41,479 nt of DNA. Origin: Carboxylicivirga sp. (GTDB lineage: Bacteria; Bacteroidota; Bacteroidia; Bacteroidales; Marinilabiliaceae). Both the position numbers and the translations under genes were made by a program. This document shows, one piece after another, positions 32,963-41,479 of this stretch; position 1 is the stretch's first letter; each line of letters begins with the position of its first letter. The notes below the pieces were generated by a model. It did no database searches. It worked only from the letters and a program-made list of their open reading frames with translations, and was not told the origin of the DNA. Where the stretch lies: NCBI GenBank assembly GCA_025210475.1, contig JAOARW010000084.1, positions 1 to 41,479 of the forward strand. Reading direction: 5' to 3'.

Positions 32963-34795
32963 ATGAAAATTAATTCATATATATTTAAGCTAGTTTGGCT
33001 ATTGCCATTGGTGGTATTTATGGCTTGTTCCGATGATTTCCTTGAAAAAGCGCCTAATGATGCTCTGGATCCATCTAAAATAAATGCGTCGAAAGTAGAA
33101 GAATTACGCAATGCGATTTATGCTAAGATACCGGGAAGTAGCCTGGTCTTTCAAGAAGGATATGCCGATAATGGCTATTCACGAAATTGGTGGGACAGCA
33201 ATGGGGCATTGGTTCAAACAAATGCTGTTTCAGGATCGGAAAACTTCGGATATGGTGATTGGAATCATTATGGTGATAAAGAGAACTCATTTACTTCCAT
33301 TCGAACCTGTAATATGTTAATTACAAAATTGACTGATTTTGATATTGACGAGGATCTGGCTAAAAAACTCGAAGCTGAAGCGCGGATGCTAAGGGCCTGG
33401 TTGTACATGGAATTAACACTTTATTATGGCGATGTGGCCATTGTCACTGATATTGAAGCGCAGTACCCCGATGGTTTGGCTCGAAATCCGGTTAACGAAG
33501 TACGTAGTTGGATATTGGCGGAATTAGACGATGCGGCCAGTATTTTACCAGTAGAAAATGATAAAGGGAAATTCAATAAGGCAATGGCTCATGCACTGAA
33601 GGCTCGTGCAGCATATTATTTTGGAAACTATAAAGAGGCAGCTGATGCAGCTCGTTATGTAATTGATAAAGGAGGCTTTTCATTGTATTATGCTAATGCC
33701 TTAACGGCACAGGAACAGAAAGATGCTGACTATTTTAAAACCTTGGTAGATTTTGGAGCTTTAGGATTAAATGAGACAGATTTCTTACAGGGTATCTTCA
33801 ATTACCGAAACATATGGAATGTAGATTATAACTCAGAAGTAATTATATCCAAAGAATATGTTGCAACGGAGGATCATGGTGATTTTAACAGAATCACATC
33901 CTTCTTGTCGCCTAACTTATCTGAAAAACAAGCGTGGGCAACGATTGCACCTTTACAGGATTTGGTTGATGATTATTGGTTAGCTGATGGTCAAACGGAA
34001 GCCACGATTCCTGATAAAGAAACACGCGCGACTAATTATAATAGTTTGCGAGATGAGGTTACAGGCATTCAAAACGGTGATGATCCCAATGACCCAGCAG
34101 ACAATCTATCTTTTAGTCAGGCGGTTGCAACTATCTCCGATGAATTGCCATCGCGCCCGTATTTATCAGAATTTCTGAATAGAGATAGTCGACTTTATGC
34201 TTCTATTGTATTTCCTTTTTCAGCCGTTAATACTTATTTTGATGGTAACTATCAGGAATACAATTATAGTATCAATAACTATGGGCAAACGGGATTTGTA
34301 TGGCGTAAGATGAGTGGCGGCGACGACCTGGTTTCTGTTTGGGGCGATTCGTATCATTTAAGTGGTGCTGATTTTCATGTCATCCGTTTAGCAGAGATGT
34401 TATTAATCTATGCCGAAGCCCATACACAAACCGATGGTTATGATGGAACGGTAGAAACTGAATTGAATAAGTTGAGAGATCGTTGTGGTATGCCAGATGT
34501 TCCCACTGGTTTAGGTAAGGATCAGGCCTTGGAATTTATCCGTCGCGAACGTAGAATTGAGCTGGCTGGTGAAGGATTCCGTTATTTTGATATTCGTTTA
34601 TATGAAGATGAAGCACGAAATGGTGGATATAAAGGGCAACAAGCAGCTAGCATTGTTATGCAAGGGCAGTCATACGACCCGCAAGGTAATCCAAGTGCCT
34701 TAAAAGTCTGGGATCCTCGCCTAATGTTAATGCCAATACCAACAACCTCGCGAGATAAGAATCCACTTTTAGATCAGAATAAAGGTTATAACTAA
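32963..34795 (+). CDS. susD: SusD-like surface glycan-binding lipoprotein
   Basis: A 610-residue lipoprotein with lipobox FMAC (Cys22) followed by Ser-Asp-Asp, an acidic pattern typical of export to the outside of the outer membrane. The SusD fold is shown by the N-terminal CSDDFLEKAPNDALDP, the TPR-type helices (AEARMLRAWLYMELTLYYGD; KAMAHALKARAAYYFGNYKEAADAARYV), and the C-terminal signature VIRLAEMLLIYAEAH...LEFIRRERRIELAGEGFRYFD (two segments). It forms the lid on the SusC barrel and holds the oligosaccharide. The gene is followed by a strong terminator, which ends the operon begun by the sigma factor. Confidence 0.96.
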   Translation: MKINSYIFKLVWLLPLVVFMACSDDFLEKAPNDALDPSKINASKVEELRNAIYAKIPGSSLVFQEGYADNGYSRNWWDSNGALVQTNAVSGSENFGYGDWNHYGDKENSFTSIRTCNMLITKLTDFDIDEDLAKKLEAEARMLRAWLYMELTLYYGDVAIVTDIEAQYPDGLARNPVNEVRSWILAELDDAASILPVENDKGKFNKAMAHALKARAAYYFGNYKEAADAARYVIDKGGFSLYYANALTAQEQKDADYFKTLVDFGALGLNETDFLQGIFNYRNIWNVDYNSEVIISKEYVATEDHGDFNRITSFLSPNLSEKQAWATIAPLQDLVDDYWLADGQTEATIPDKETRATNYNSLRDEVTGIQNGDDPNDPADNLSFSQAVATISDELPSRPYLSEFLNRDSRLYASIVFPFSAVNTYFDGNYQEYNYSINNYGQTGFVWRKMSGGDDLVSVWGDSYHLSGADFHVIRLAEMLLIYAEAHTQTDGYDGTVETELNKLRDRCGMPDVPTGLGKDQALEFIRRERRIELAGEGFRYFDIRLYEDEARNGGYKGQQAASIVMQGQSYDPQGNPSALKVWDPRLMLMPIPTTSRDKNPLLDQNKGYN

Positions 34796-34800
34796 TTAGG

Positions 34801-34825
34801 AAATGCCCTTCGGGGCATTTTTTAT
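34801..34825 (+). terminator. Terminator after susD
   Basis: AAATGCCC, tetraloop TTCG, GGGCATTT (34801-34820), then TTT. A UUCG-capped stem, the strongest terminator in the window. Confidence 0.9.
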
Positions 34826-35005
34826 GTCTTTTTTAAATCCAACGATTAATGAAATGTCTATTAATAGATTAACTTAGAAGGAAATGTTCGATATCTCAAA
34901 GAAATCCATTAAGGACTGGAAGAAATTATAGGATATGTAACAACTATGCACATTTAATTATTAAACTGAGTTCGACATTAGATTTTGATCTCAGACCGCT
35001 TACGA

Positions 35006-35038
35006 TTGTAATTTACAACTAATTATCGTGTAATAATT
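35006..35038. promoter_or_regulatory. Palindromic sites upstream of GH27 (possible operator)
   Basis: TTGTAATTTACAA (35006-35018) is an odd-centred palindrome, and AATTAT (35021-35026) pairs with ATAATT about 12 bases on. They lie just upstream of the GH27 start. They might bind a regulator such as the AraC-type protein, but no matching copies were identified elsewhere in the window. Confidence 0.25.
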
Positions 35039-35058
35039 GAATTTGTGAGGAGTTCCTT

Positions 35059-36315
35059 ATGACAATTGAAAGAAAACATAATCATATGAAAAATAGAATA
35101 ATTCTTTTCTTAATATTTGTAATCGGTTTATTTGCAAATAATTGTTTGCAAGCTCAACAAAAAGATATTTTAGCGGCTACTCCGCCAATGGGTTGGATTA
35201 GCTGGAATTTGTTTGAAGGCAATATTAGTGAGTCAATAGTCATGGAGCTGGCAGACGCAATGGTAGAGAATGGACTAAAAGATGCCGGCTATCAATACAT
35301 CATTCTGGATGATCTATGGCATGGCGGACGAGATGAAAATGGCAAGGTCTATCCCGATAAAACCAAGTTTCCTAATGGAATGAAGGTGGTAGCCGACTAT
35401 GTACATAGTAAAGGATTGAAATTTGGTATTTATACCGACATTGCAGAATATACATGTGCCGGCATGGTTGGTAGTTTGGGCTTTGAGGAGTCAGATGCTC
35501 AGACCTATGCCGAGTGGGGAGTAGATTACATCAAATGCGATTATTGTCATGCACCTGAAGATTTATGGACAGCTATTGACCGTTACAATAAGTTTATCAA
35601 AGCTGTTCGTGCTACTGGTCGTCCGATGGTATTTGCCTTATGTGAATGGGGACAACGAGCACCCTGGCTCTGGGGTGAAAAAGTAGATGCCCAATTGTGG
35701 CGTACAACATGGGACCTGCGAGATACATGGGAACATGGAAAATATAACGGTGGTCATAACGGTATAATGGAATCTTTGGATCGACAGGTTGGCCTTGAGA
35801 AGTACGCTAAACCCGGTCGTTGGAACGATCCTGATATGCTCGTGATTGGATTAAATGGTACTGGTGCTTCTTCATCGGCTAACGGAGCAAATGGATGTTC
35901 GGTTATTGAGTACGAAGCTCAATTTGGATTGTGGGCATTGCTTTCAGCTCCTCTTCTAATGACATGTGATATTCGTGACATGGATAGCGATACTAAGCGC
36001 ATCCTCACAAACCATGAGCTAATTGCAGTTAATCAGGATAAACTTGGGCAACAGGCAAAGCGCATATTTAAAGATGATTCAAAAGAAATATGGGCAAAAC
36101 AATTGCATGATGGTTCCTGGGCAATTGGTTTTCTTAATCGTAATAATAACAGTGTTTGTAAAATTAGCCTGAATTTTGCTGAATTGGGAATTGAACAACC
36201 CAAAGAGATTCGTGACTTATGGTTACATAAAAATCTGGAATTACAGAATTCAGATGTGCTAACACTAAAAGTCAAATCCCATGAGTGCAGAGTAGTGAAA
36301 ATTACATCTCAATAA
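35059..36315 (+). CDS. GH27 alpha-galactosidase
   Basis: A secreted retaining alpha-galactosidase (or alpha-N-acetylgalactosaminidase) of 418 residues. The ATG at 35059 has an unusual Shine-Dalgarno-like GAGGAG 7 bases upstream; an ATG at 35086 directly before the hydrophobic core (MKNRIILFLIFVIGLF) is the alternative. Signal peptide ends LQAQ. Motifs: PPMGWISWN, the sugar-binding pair in YIILDDLWH, YTCAGMVGSLGFEE, nucleophile Asp161 in YIKCDYC, acid/base Asp219 in WRTTWDLRDTW, and RWNDPDMLVIG. All catalytic residues are in place. The C-terminal beta domain is standard length. First gene of the right enzyme cluster, after the susD terminator. Confidence 0.93.
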   Translation: MTIERKHNHMKNRIILFLIFVIGLFANNCLQAQQKDILAATPPMGWISWNLFEGNISESIVMELADAMVENGLKDAGYQYIILDDLWHGGRDENGKVYPDKTKFPNGMKVVADYVHSKGLKFGIYTDIAEYTCAGMVGSLGFEESDAQTYAEWGVDYIKCDYCHAPEDLWTAIDRYNKFIKAVRATGRPMVFALCEWGQRAPWLWGEKVDAQLWRTTWDLRDTWEHGKYNGGHNGIMESLDRQVGLEKYAKPGRWNDPDMLVIGLNGTGASSSANGANGCSVIEYEAQFGLWALLSAPLLMTCDIRDMDSDTKRILTNHELIAVNQDKLGQQAKRIFKDDSKEIWAKQLHDGSWAIGFLNRNNNSVCKISLNFAELGIEQPKEIRDLWLHKNLELQNSDVLTLKVKSHECRVVKITSQ

Positions 36316-36421
36316 AGAAGGGTATTGAAGAAGATGGGTGATTGCATAACATAGTTGAGGAATGAAGAAAATGACATTATAGGTGCTTATTATTTTATAC
36401 GCGATATTTCTAATATGCGTT

Positions 36422-36448
36422 AAAAACACCTGTTTTATTGGTGTTTTG
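36422..36448 (+). terminator. Terminator after GH27
   Basis: AAAACACC (36423-36430) pairs with GGTGTTTT (36440-36447) around a 9-base T-rich loop. The T-run is inside the 3' arm, so termination may be partial. Confidence 0.6.
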
Positions 36449-36495
36449 CAGGTCATTCCCCCATTTATACCCCCCAATATTCCTCTATTAGCATT

Positions 36496-36503
36496 TACGT
36501 TTG
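36496..36503 (+). promoter_or_regulatory. Candidate -7 element for the GH109-GH2 unit
   Basis: TACGTTTG fits TAnnTTTG and lies 58 bases before the ATG at 36562. No good -33 TTTG was found at the expected distance, so expression may need an activator. Confidence 0.35.
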
Positions 36504-36561
36504 TGCTATTAATGTAAAATTTCAAAAACTTAATTGGTTTCATTTTAATTGATAAAATCTC

Positions 36562-38055
36562 ATGTCAAATAGAAGAAGTTTTCTTAAAAATGTAGCATTG
36601 GGCTCCAGCGCACTTGTTGCCGGTTCATTAAGCTCTTGCACCAGATCTAATCAATCAAATACGAAAGAAAAGGTGGCATATATCCGCCAAAATGCAGAAC
36701 GTGTTCCTAAGATGCATTTTAACATGTGTGGATATGCGGCTCCAAAACAGGAAACGGTGCGGGTTGGTTTTGTTGGTATCGGTGATCGCGGTACACCGGC
36801 AGTTAAACGCATGACACATATAGAAGGTGTTGAGATAACTGCCATTTGTGATACTCGTCAGGCTGCTTTGGATGGAGCTCAAAAAATTATTAATGAAGCT
36901 GGACTTCCAAAAGCCAAAGAGTTTATTGGCAGTGATACTTCTTTTAAGGAATTGTGTGATAGTGGGCTGGTGGATCTGGTTTATATTGCAGCTCCTTGGG
37001 AGTGGCACGTGCCGGTTGCTTTAGCTGCCATGCGCGGTGGTGCTCATGCTGCTGTTGAAGTGAGTGCCGCTAAAACAATGGACGAGTGCTGGGAGATGGT
37101 CGAAGTTTCAGAGCAAACAAAAAAGCATTGTGTCATTCTTGAGAATTGTTGCTATGACTTTTTTGAATTATTAACCCTAAACATGGCTCGTCAAGGGGTA
37201 TTTGGTGATTTGGTACATGGTGAAGGTGCTTATATTCACGACCTTGATTATTGGCATTTTAATAAGCCAAAAGACAATCAACCGGGTGGTGATGGCGCTT
37301 ACGACAAACTATGGCGCCTGCATGAGAATACTCGTAAAGCCAATGTATATCCAACACATGGTTTGGGTCCTATTTGTCAGGCTATGGATATTAATCGTGG
37401 CGATCGCATGGATTATTTAACGGCTATGATGTCGGATGATTTTACCTTGGCCAATCGCATCAAAGAGTTGGCACCTGACCGTCCCGATCTTCAACAGTTT
37501 GTTGGTAAGCAGATGCGTGGTAACATGGATATGCAAATGATTCGGACAGTCAAAGGACGTACCATCATGATTCAACACGACATTAGTTCACCTCGTCCAT
37601 ATTCCCGCATACACATGTTGAGCGGAACCAAATGTTTTGCCCAGAAATGGCCAATGCAGCACATTGCTTTTGGACACCATGTTGCCGATGAGGCAAAGAT
37701 GAAAGAGCTATGGGATAAATACACACCTGAAATTGTTCGTCGGGTAGGAGAGATGGCCAAACAGGTAGGTGGTCATGGTGGCATGGACTTTATTATGGAC
37801 TGGCGTTTGATTGATTGTCTTCGCAATGGACTTGCAATGGATATGGATGTATACGATGCTGCAGCCTGGAGTTGCATTACCCCATTGAGTGAATGGTCGA
37901 TTGCCAATGGATCAAAACCTATCGATGTTCCTGATTTTACTCGTGGTGCCTGGAAAACTAATCAGCCGGTTGAACTTACGCTTAAAGGTGGTGGTACTAC
38001 TAAGGTCAGGAATCTTAAGGATGCGGATTCGAGTAAACAATTAAATGTTCACTAA
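36562..38055 (+). CDS. Gfo/Idh/MocA-family protein, GH109-like, Tat lipoprotein
   Basis: A 497-residue NAD-dependent oxidoreductase-fold protein like the GH109 alpha-N-acetylgalactosaminidases, which hydrolyse by oxidation-elimination with bound NAD. The N-terminus has a twin-arginine motif (NRRSFLKN) and a lipobox (LSSC, Cys26), so it is exported folded with its cofactor. Rossmann motif VRVGFVGIGDRGTPAV, then IAAPWEWHVPVALAAM, and the GH109 landmark YPTHGLGP with His266; HDLDYWHF is also typical. The family contains members with other sugar activities, so alpha-GalNAc release is the leading but not the only reading. It overlaps functionally with GH27 in removing terminal alpha-linked galacto-sugars. 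The LacZ-type gene follows after 23 bases. Confidence 0.82.
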   Translation: MSNRRSFLKNVALGSSALVAGSLSSCTRSNQSNTKEKVAYIRQNAERVPKMHFNMCGYAAPKQETVRVGFVGIGDRGTPAVKRMTHIEGVEITAICDTRQAALDGAQKIINEAGLPKAKEFIGSDTSFKELCDSGLVDLVYIAAPWEWHVPVALAAMRGGAHAAVEVSAAKTMDECWEMVEVSEQTKKHCVILENCCYDFFELLTLNMARQGVFGDLVHGEGAYIHDLDYWHFNKPKDNQPGGDGAYDKLWRLHENTRKANVYPTHGLGPICQAMDINRGDRMDYLTAMMSDDFTLANRIKELAPDRPDLQQFVGKQMRGNMDMQMIRTVKGRTIMIQHDISSPRPYSRIHMLSGTKCFAQKWPMQHIAFGHHVADEAKMKELWDKYTPEIVRRVGEMAKQVGGHGGMDFIMDWRLIDCLRNGLAMDMDVYDAAAWSCITPLSEWSIANGSKPIDVPDFTRGAWKTNQPVELTLKGGGTTKVRNLKDADSSKQLNVH

Positions 38056-38078
38056 TTAATCCTTCGAAAAATAGAAGA

Positions 38079-41000
38079 ATGATACAGAAATATAGTTTGT
38101 TTTGGTGCTTTTTAATCATATTGATGAGTACCTCTGTCAATGCTAAAAATGTACCAAAGAACGATTGGGAGAATCCTTCCATGTTTAATCAGAACAAGGA
38201 AGCTCCACACGCTTCGATGATGCCTTTTTCGAGTATTGATAACGCTTTAACAAAGAAGCACAAGGCTTCGGTATATTATAAAAGTTTAAATGGCACCTGG
38301 AAGTTCAACTGGGTTCGCAAGCCGGCCGATCGCCCTAAAGAGTTTTATAAGCCTTCGTTCGATGTTAGCCAGTGGGATGATATTAAGGTGCCTTCCAATT
38401 GGGAAGTTGAAGGTTATGGAGTGCCTATTTATTGTAATCATCAGTATGAATTTGCCAGCTATAAAGCACCTGTTTCTGATGAAATAAAATTTGTAGACAA
38501 AATATATCCTTCTAATCCTGGTCAGGTACCGCACGATTATAATCCGGTAGGATCGTACCGTCGCACGTTTACAGTACCCGATAGCTGGGAAGGTCGACAG
38601 GTGTTTATACAGTTTGGGGCTGTAAAATCTGCATTTTACCTCTGGGTTAATGGAGAAAAAGTAGGCTATAGCCAGGGAAGTAAAACTGAAGCAGAGTGGG
38701 ATATCACCAAATATCTTCAAAAGGGAGAGAACACAGTGGCGGTGGAAGTTTATCGCTGGAGTGATGGTTCTTATCTCGAGTGTCAGGATTTTTGGCGAAT
38801 CAGTGGAATCGAACGCGATGTATGTATTTATTCAACGCCAAAGGTGCGCATCCGCGACTTTTTTGTTAAAGGTGATTTAGACGATAATTACACCAATGGA
38901 AAATTGACAGTAGATGTGGATGTGAAAAATCATGCGCAGGGATTGCGTTCAGGGAGTTATAGACTCAGCTATATGCTTTACGATGGTGATCAAAAAGTGG
39001 TAGCTAAGGAGACGGTAAAGGCCAACATCCATAAAAAGTCGGATTTAAAACTATCTTTTGAAAAAGAAATAGATAATCCCTTAAAATGGACAGCCGAGAC
39101 ACCGAATTTATATTCACTGGTACTTCTGTTGGAGGATGTGAAAGGCAAGAATAAGGAAATTGTTTCGGCAAAGGTTGGCTTTCGTAAGGTTGAGATAATT
39201 GATGATATTTTTTATATCAACGGGGTTGCAGTGCTGATTAAGGGTGTTAATCGTCACGAACATAATCAGCATACAGGTCATGTGGTTAATGAAGAGGATA
39301 TGCTGCACGAAATCGAATTGATGAAGCAATTTAATATCAATGCTGTTCGTAACTCTCATTATCCGACTCATCCGCGTTTTTATGAATTATGCGACGAGTA
39401 TGGCTTGTATGTGACTGATGAAGCGAATATTGAGTCGCACGGCATGTATTACGGCAATTATTCGCTTGCAAAAAATCCTGAATGGGAAAAGGCTCACCTC
39501 GATCGTAACATTCGAATGCTTGAACGTAGTAAAAATCACCCATGCATCGTCGTTTGGTCCATGGGCAATGAGGCCGGCGATGGAGATAATTTTACAACGG
39601 TGTTTAACTGGATTAAGCAGCGTGATCCATCACGCCCGATTCATTACGAACGAGCTGAGATGCGTGATAATACCGAACTGCATTGTCCTCAATATCCGGG
39701 CGTACGTTACCTGAAACATTATGCATCTGAGCATCAAAAGAAGCCAATGATCATGAGTGAGTACTCGCATGCGATGGGCAACAGCACCGGTAACCTGGTG
39801 GATTTGTGGGATGTGATTTACGACCGAAATAACAAACAGCTGCAAGGAGGTTATATCTGGGACTGGATTGATCAGGGATTACTGGAGCATGATGAGGAAG
39901 GCAGGCCATATTGGACTTACGGAGGTGATTATGGTGAAAATATGCCAAGCGATGACAACTTTGTTTGTAATGGAATCATCTTCCCGGATATGACCCCGCA
40001 ACCAGCCATGTGGGAAGTAAAGTATGCCTATCAGTATGTTCGCTTCAGCAACGAGGGATTGCCACAGGGCCAATATAAAATTACCAACTATCACGATTTT
40101 GTTTCTCTGGATGATTATGATATTCGTTGGAGCATTAGTGAAAATGGTAAAGAATTACATCATGGATTATTAGATGTATCCCTAAAGCCTCACGAAAGTA
40201 AAATCGTAAGTGTACCTGTACTTTCGATAGAAGGCAGTCAGGATTGTGAGTATTTTATCGATTTTTCAGTTCGCCTGAAGCAGGCAACTACCATCTTAGA
40301 AACCGGTCATGAGGTGGCTCATGATCAATTTGCATTTCCGGTGGCGCTGAAGCCAGGTGATGAAAAAGCAGTGTCCCAGGCCAATATTCAGTCACTTGAT
40401 AAAGCAGAAGAAATTGTTGTTAAAGGGGCAAATTTTAAGATTACCTTTGATAAAAAAAGTGGCTCTATCAGTGGATGGCAGGTTAATGGTGTCGATTTGA
40501 TACAAAACGGACCAAGACCAAATTACTGGCGTGCTCCCAATGATAATGATAAAGGCAGTAACATGATTCATCGTTTGGGCGTTTGGCGTGAAGCATCGCG
40601 AAATATCAAAGTCAATGATGTTGTATTAGAGCAAACAGATCAAAACAAAGTTGTAGTTACAGTTAATCAGTCATTATCTGCTACTAAATCATCGCAAAAA
40701 GTTGTGTATGAGATCTTGGGTGATGGAACAATCAATGTAACAAGTCAAATAAAAATTGGTAAAAACGAATTGCCTGATATGCCTCGTTTTGGCATGCGAA
40801 TGGAGATGCCCGTTGAGTTTGATAATCTGACATTCTTTGGACGTGGTCCTCATGAAAATTATTGTGATCGCAGCCATGGTGCTTTTATTGGACTTTATAA
40901 GGACAAAGTAGAAAATCAATACATACCGTATGTACGTCCTCAGGAGAATGGTTATAAAACCGATACCCGCTGGTTTGAATTAAGAAACAACAACGGTTGG

Positions 41001-41255
41001 GGATTGAAAATTTCAAGCTTTCCAGCATTAGGATTCTCAGCACTTCATAATCCGATTGAAGACTTTGATCAGGAAACTCATCGAATTCATAAACACCTGA
41101 ATGATATCGTTAAAAAAGATGGTGTGTTTATAACTTTTGATCTGATGCAAATGGGAGTAGCCGGAGATAATTCGTGGGGAGCAAGACCATATGAACAATA
41201 CAGTATTCCTGCAGGAGATTACGAATTTACCTTTAGCATGGAGCCTGTGTTTTAG
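38079..41255 (+). CDS. LacZ-type GH2 beta-galactosidase, exported
   Basis: A 1058-residue five-domain GH2 enzyme with a Sec signal (MIQKYSLFWCFLIILMSTSVNA). Domains: jelly-roll sugar-binding (SLNGTWKFNWV; VPSNWEVEGYGVPIY), two Ig-like domains, barrel (GVNRHEHNQHTGHV; NAVRNSHYPTHPRFYELCDEYGLYV), and C-terminal beta-galactosidase small-chain domain (PRPNYWRAPNDNDKGSN; FFGRGPHENYCDR). Acid/base Glu498 in WSMGNEAGDG and nucleophile Glu561 in IMSEYSHAMGN; the barrel His residues are also in place. It should remove terminal beta-galactose from oligosaccharides in the periplasm. Last gene of the locus in this window, in one transcript with the GH109-like gene. Confidence 0.93.
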   Translation: MIQKYSLFWCFLIILMSTSVNAKNVPKNDWENPSMFNQNKEAPHASMMPFSSIDNALTKKHKASVYYKSLNGTWKFNWVRKPADRPKEFYKPSFDVSQWDDIKVPSNWEVEGYGVPIYCNHQYEFASYKAPVSDEIKFVDKIYPSNPGQVPHDYNPVGSYRRTFTVPDSWEGRQVFIQFGAVKSAFYLWVNGEKVGYSQGSKTEAEWDITKYLQKGENTVAVEVYRWSDGSYLECQDFWRISGIERDVCIYSTPKVRIRDFFVKGDLDDNYTNGKLTVDVDVKNHAQGLRSGSYRLSYMLYDGDQKVVAKETVKANIHKKSDLKLSFEKEIDNPLKWTAETPNLYSLVLLLEDVKGKNKEIVSAKVGFRKVEIIDDIFYINGVAVLIKGVNRHEHNQHTGHVVNEEDMLHEIELMKQFNINAVRNSHYPTHPRFYELCDEYGLYVTDEANIESHGMYYGNYSLAKNPEWEKAHLDRNIRMLERSKNHPCIVVWSMGNEAGDGDNFTTVFNWIKQRDPSRPIHYERAEMRDNTELHCPQYPGVRYLKHYASEHQKKPMIMSEYSHAMGNSTGNLVDLWDVIYDRNNKQLQGGYIWDWIDQGLLEHDEEGRPYWTYGGDYGENMPSDDNFVCNGIIFPDMTPQPAMWEVKYAYQYVRFSNEGLPQGQYKITNYHDFVSLDDYDIRWSISENGKELHHGLLDVSLKPHESKIVSVPVLSIEGSQDCEYFIDFSVRLKQATTILETGHEVAHDQFAFPVALKPGDEKAVSQANIQSLDKAEEIVVKGANFKITFDKKSGSISGWQVNGVDLIQNGPRPNYWRAPNDNDKGSNMIHRLGVWREASRNIKVNDVVLEQTDQNKVVVTVNQSLSATKSSQKVVYEILGDGTINVTSQIKIGKNELPDMPRFGMRMEMPVEFDNLTFFGRGPHENYCDRSHGAFIGLYKDKVENQYIPYVRPQENGYKTDTRWFELRNNNGWGLKISSFPALGFSALHNPIEDFDQETHRIHKHLNDIVKKDGVFITFDLMQMGVAGDNSWGARPYEQYSIPAGDYEFTFSMEPVF

Positions 41256-41290
41256 TGAAAATTAAATACATACTATTAAAACATATTACG

Positions 41291-41325
41291 AGGGTATTCT
41301 ATAGTAGAGTACCCTTGTTTTATAT
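41291..41325 (+). terminator. Terminator after the LacZ-type GH2 gene
   Basis: AGGGTATTCTA (41291-41301) pairs with TAGAGTACCCT (41305-41315), one wobble, three-base loop, followed by TGTTTTATATCTTT. It closes the right enzyme cluster. Confidence 0.75.
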
Positions 41326-41479
41326 CTTTAATCTTTCTTTCACTAGTGGGTATTAAAAATTAAAAAACGTTCTTTGAAATTCTTTGTTAGTCGTACTTGT
41401 AGCGATTTTTAATAGCGTGACGATTTGAATTGGATAATGGATATTTTGCATTCAAACAAGCAATTATCCATGAACCAAG

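Noticed and set aside
38286..38720. A 144-codon minus-strand open frame inside the LacZ-type gene
   Set aside because: It lies wholly opposite a well-supported GH2 jelly-roll domain and shows no family features.
3834..41255. A carrageenan or agar PUL
   Set aside because: Sulfatases and galactosidases would fit, but no GH16, GH82, GH86, GH117, GH127 or GH129 enzyme is seen, so this narrower label is not supported.
1..41479. tRNA, rRNA, insertion sequences, integrases or attachment sites
   Set aside because: No cloverleaf-like segment, transposase or integrase motif or flanking terminal repeats were recognised on either strand.

Overview
The window is from a Bacteroidota chromosome. The evidence is a SusC/SusD pair with an N-terminal STN domain on SusC, a FecI/FecR-type sigma/anti-sigma pair, a C-terminal type IX secretion (T9SS) sorting domain, many lipoprotein signals, A-rich leaders with almost no Shine-Dalgarno sequences, and several TAnnTTTG promoter elements. 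Gene content and AT-rich spacers would suit a marine or anaerobic member such as the Marinilabiliales, but that rank is inference. No rRNA, tRNA, CRISPR array or insertion sequence was seen.

Nearly the whole window is one large polysaccharide utilisation locus (PUL). From left to right: (1) 1-812, the last codons of an unidentified gene and a gene-free, possibly degenerate stretch. (2) 813-3650, a membrane-spanning regulator with a periplasmic propeller sensor joined directly to an AraC-type DNA-binding domain, without kinase or receiver. (3) 3834-13653, five exported glycosidases on the + strand: two different GH31 enzymes, two GH29 alpha-L-fucosidases and a GH2 enzyme, followed by the stub of a sixth lipoprotein gene and a long terminator-like hairpin. 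(4) 14078-20316, a four-gene cell-surface cassette: a T9SS-exported LRR/Ig/cadherin-like protein with near-identical repeats, a small DUF4625-like lipoprotein, a SPOR-like periplasmic protein and a DUF6588-like outer-membrane protein. (5) 20468-21346, the only minus-strand gene, a secreted non-specific nuclease. (6) 21887-26804, two formylglycine sulfatases of different type and a GH97 protein with altered catalytic positions. (7) 27068-27580, a small membrane/TPR protein. (8) 27796-34795, ECF sigma factor, anti-sigma factor, SusC and SusD, with two look-alike hairpins just before susC and a strong terminator after susD. (9) 35059-41255, GH27, a GH109-like Tat lipoprotein and a LacZ-type GH2.

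Taken together the enzymes would strip alpha-galactose (GH27, GH97 and probably one or both GH31s), alpha-L-fucose or L-galactose (two GH29), beta-galactose or a related beta-sugar (two GH2), possibly alpha-GalNAc (GH109) and sulfate (two sulfatases) from one complex glycan, with SusC/SusD importing the fragments. No endo-acting depolymerase (GH16, GH86, GH107, GH168 or polysaccharide lyase) is visible, so the target is either short and branched, for example a sulfated galactofucan side chain or a mucin-like glycan, or the endo-enzymes lie outside the window. Two independent control circuits, the propeller-AraC regulator on the left and the STN-SusC/FecR/sigma relay on the right, appear to govern the locus. 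The most unusual parts are the surface cassette embedded in the PUL, the GH97 with replaced catalytic residues, the kinase-less regulator and the paired hairpins in the fecR-susC gap.
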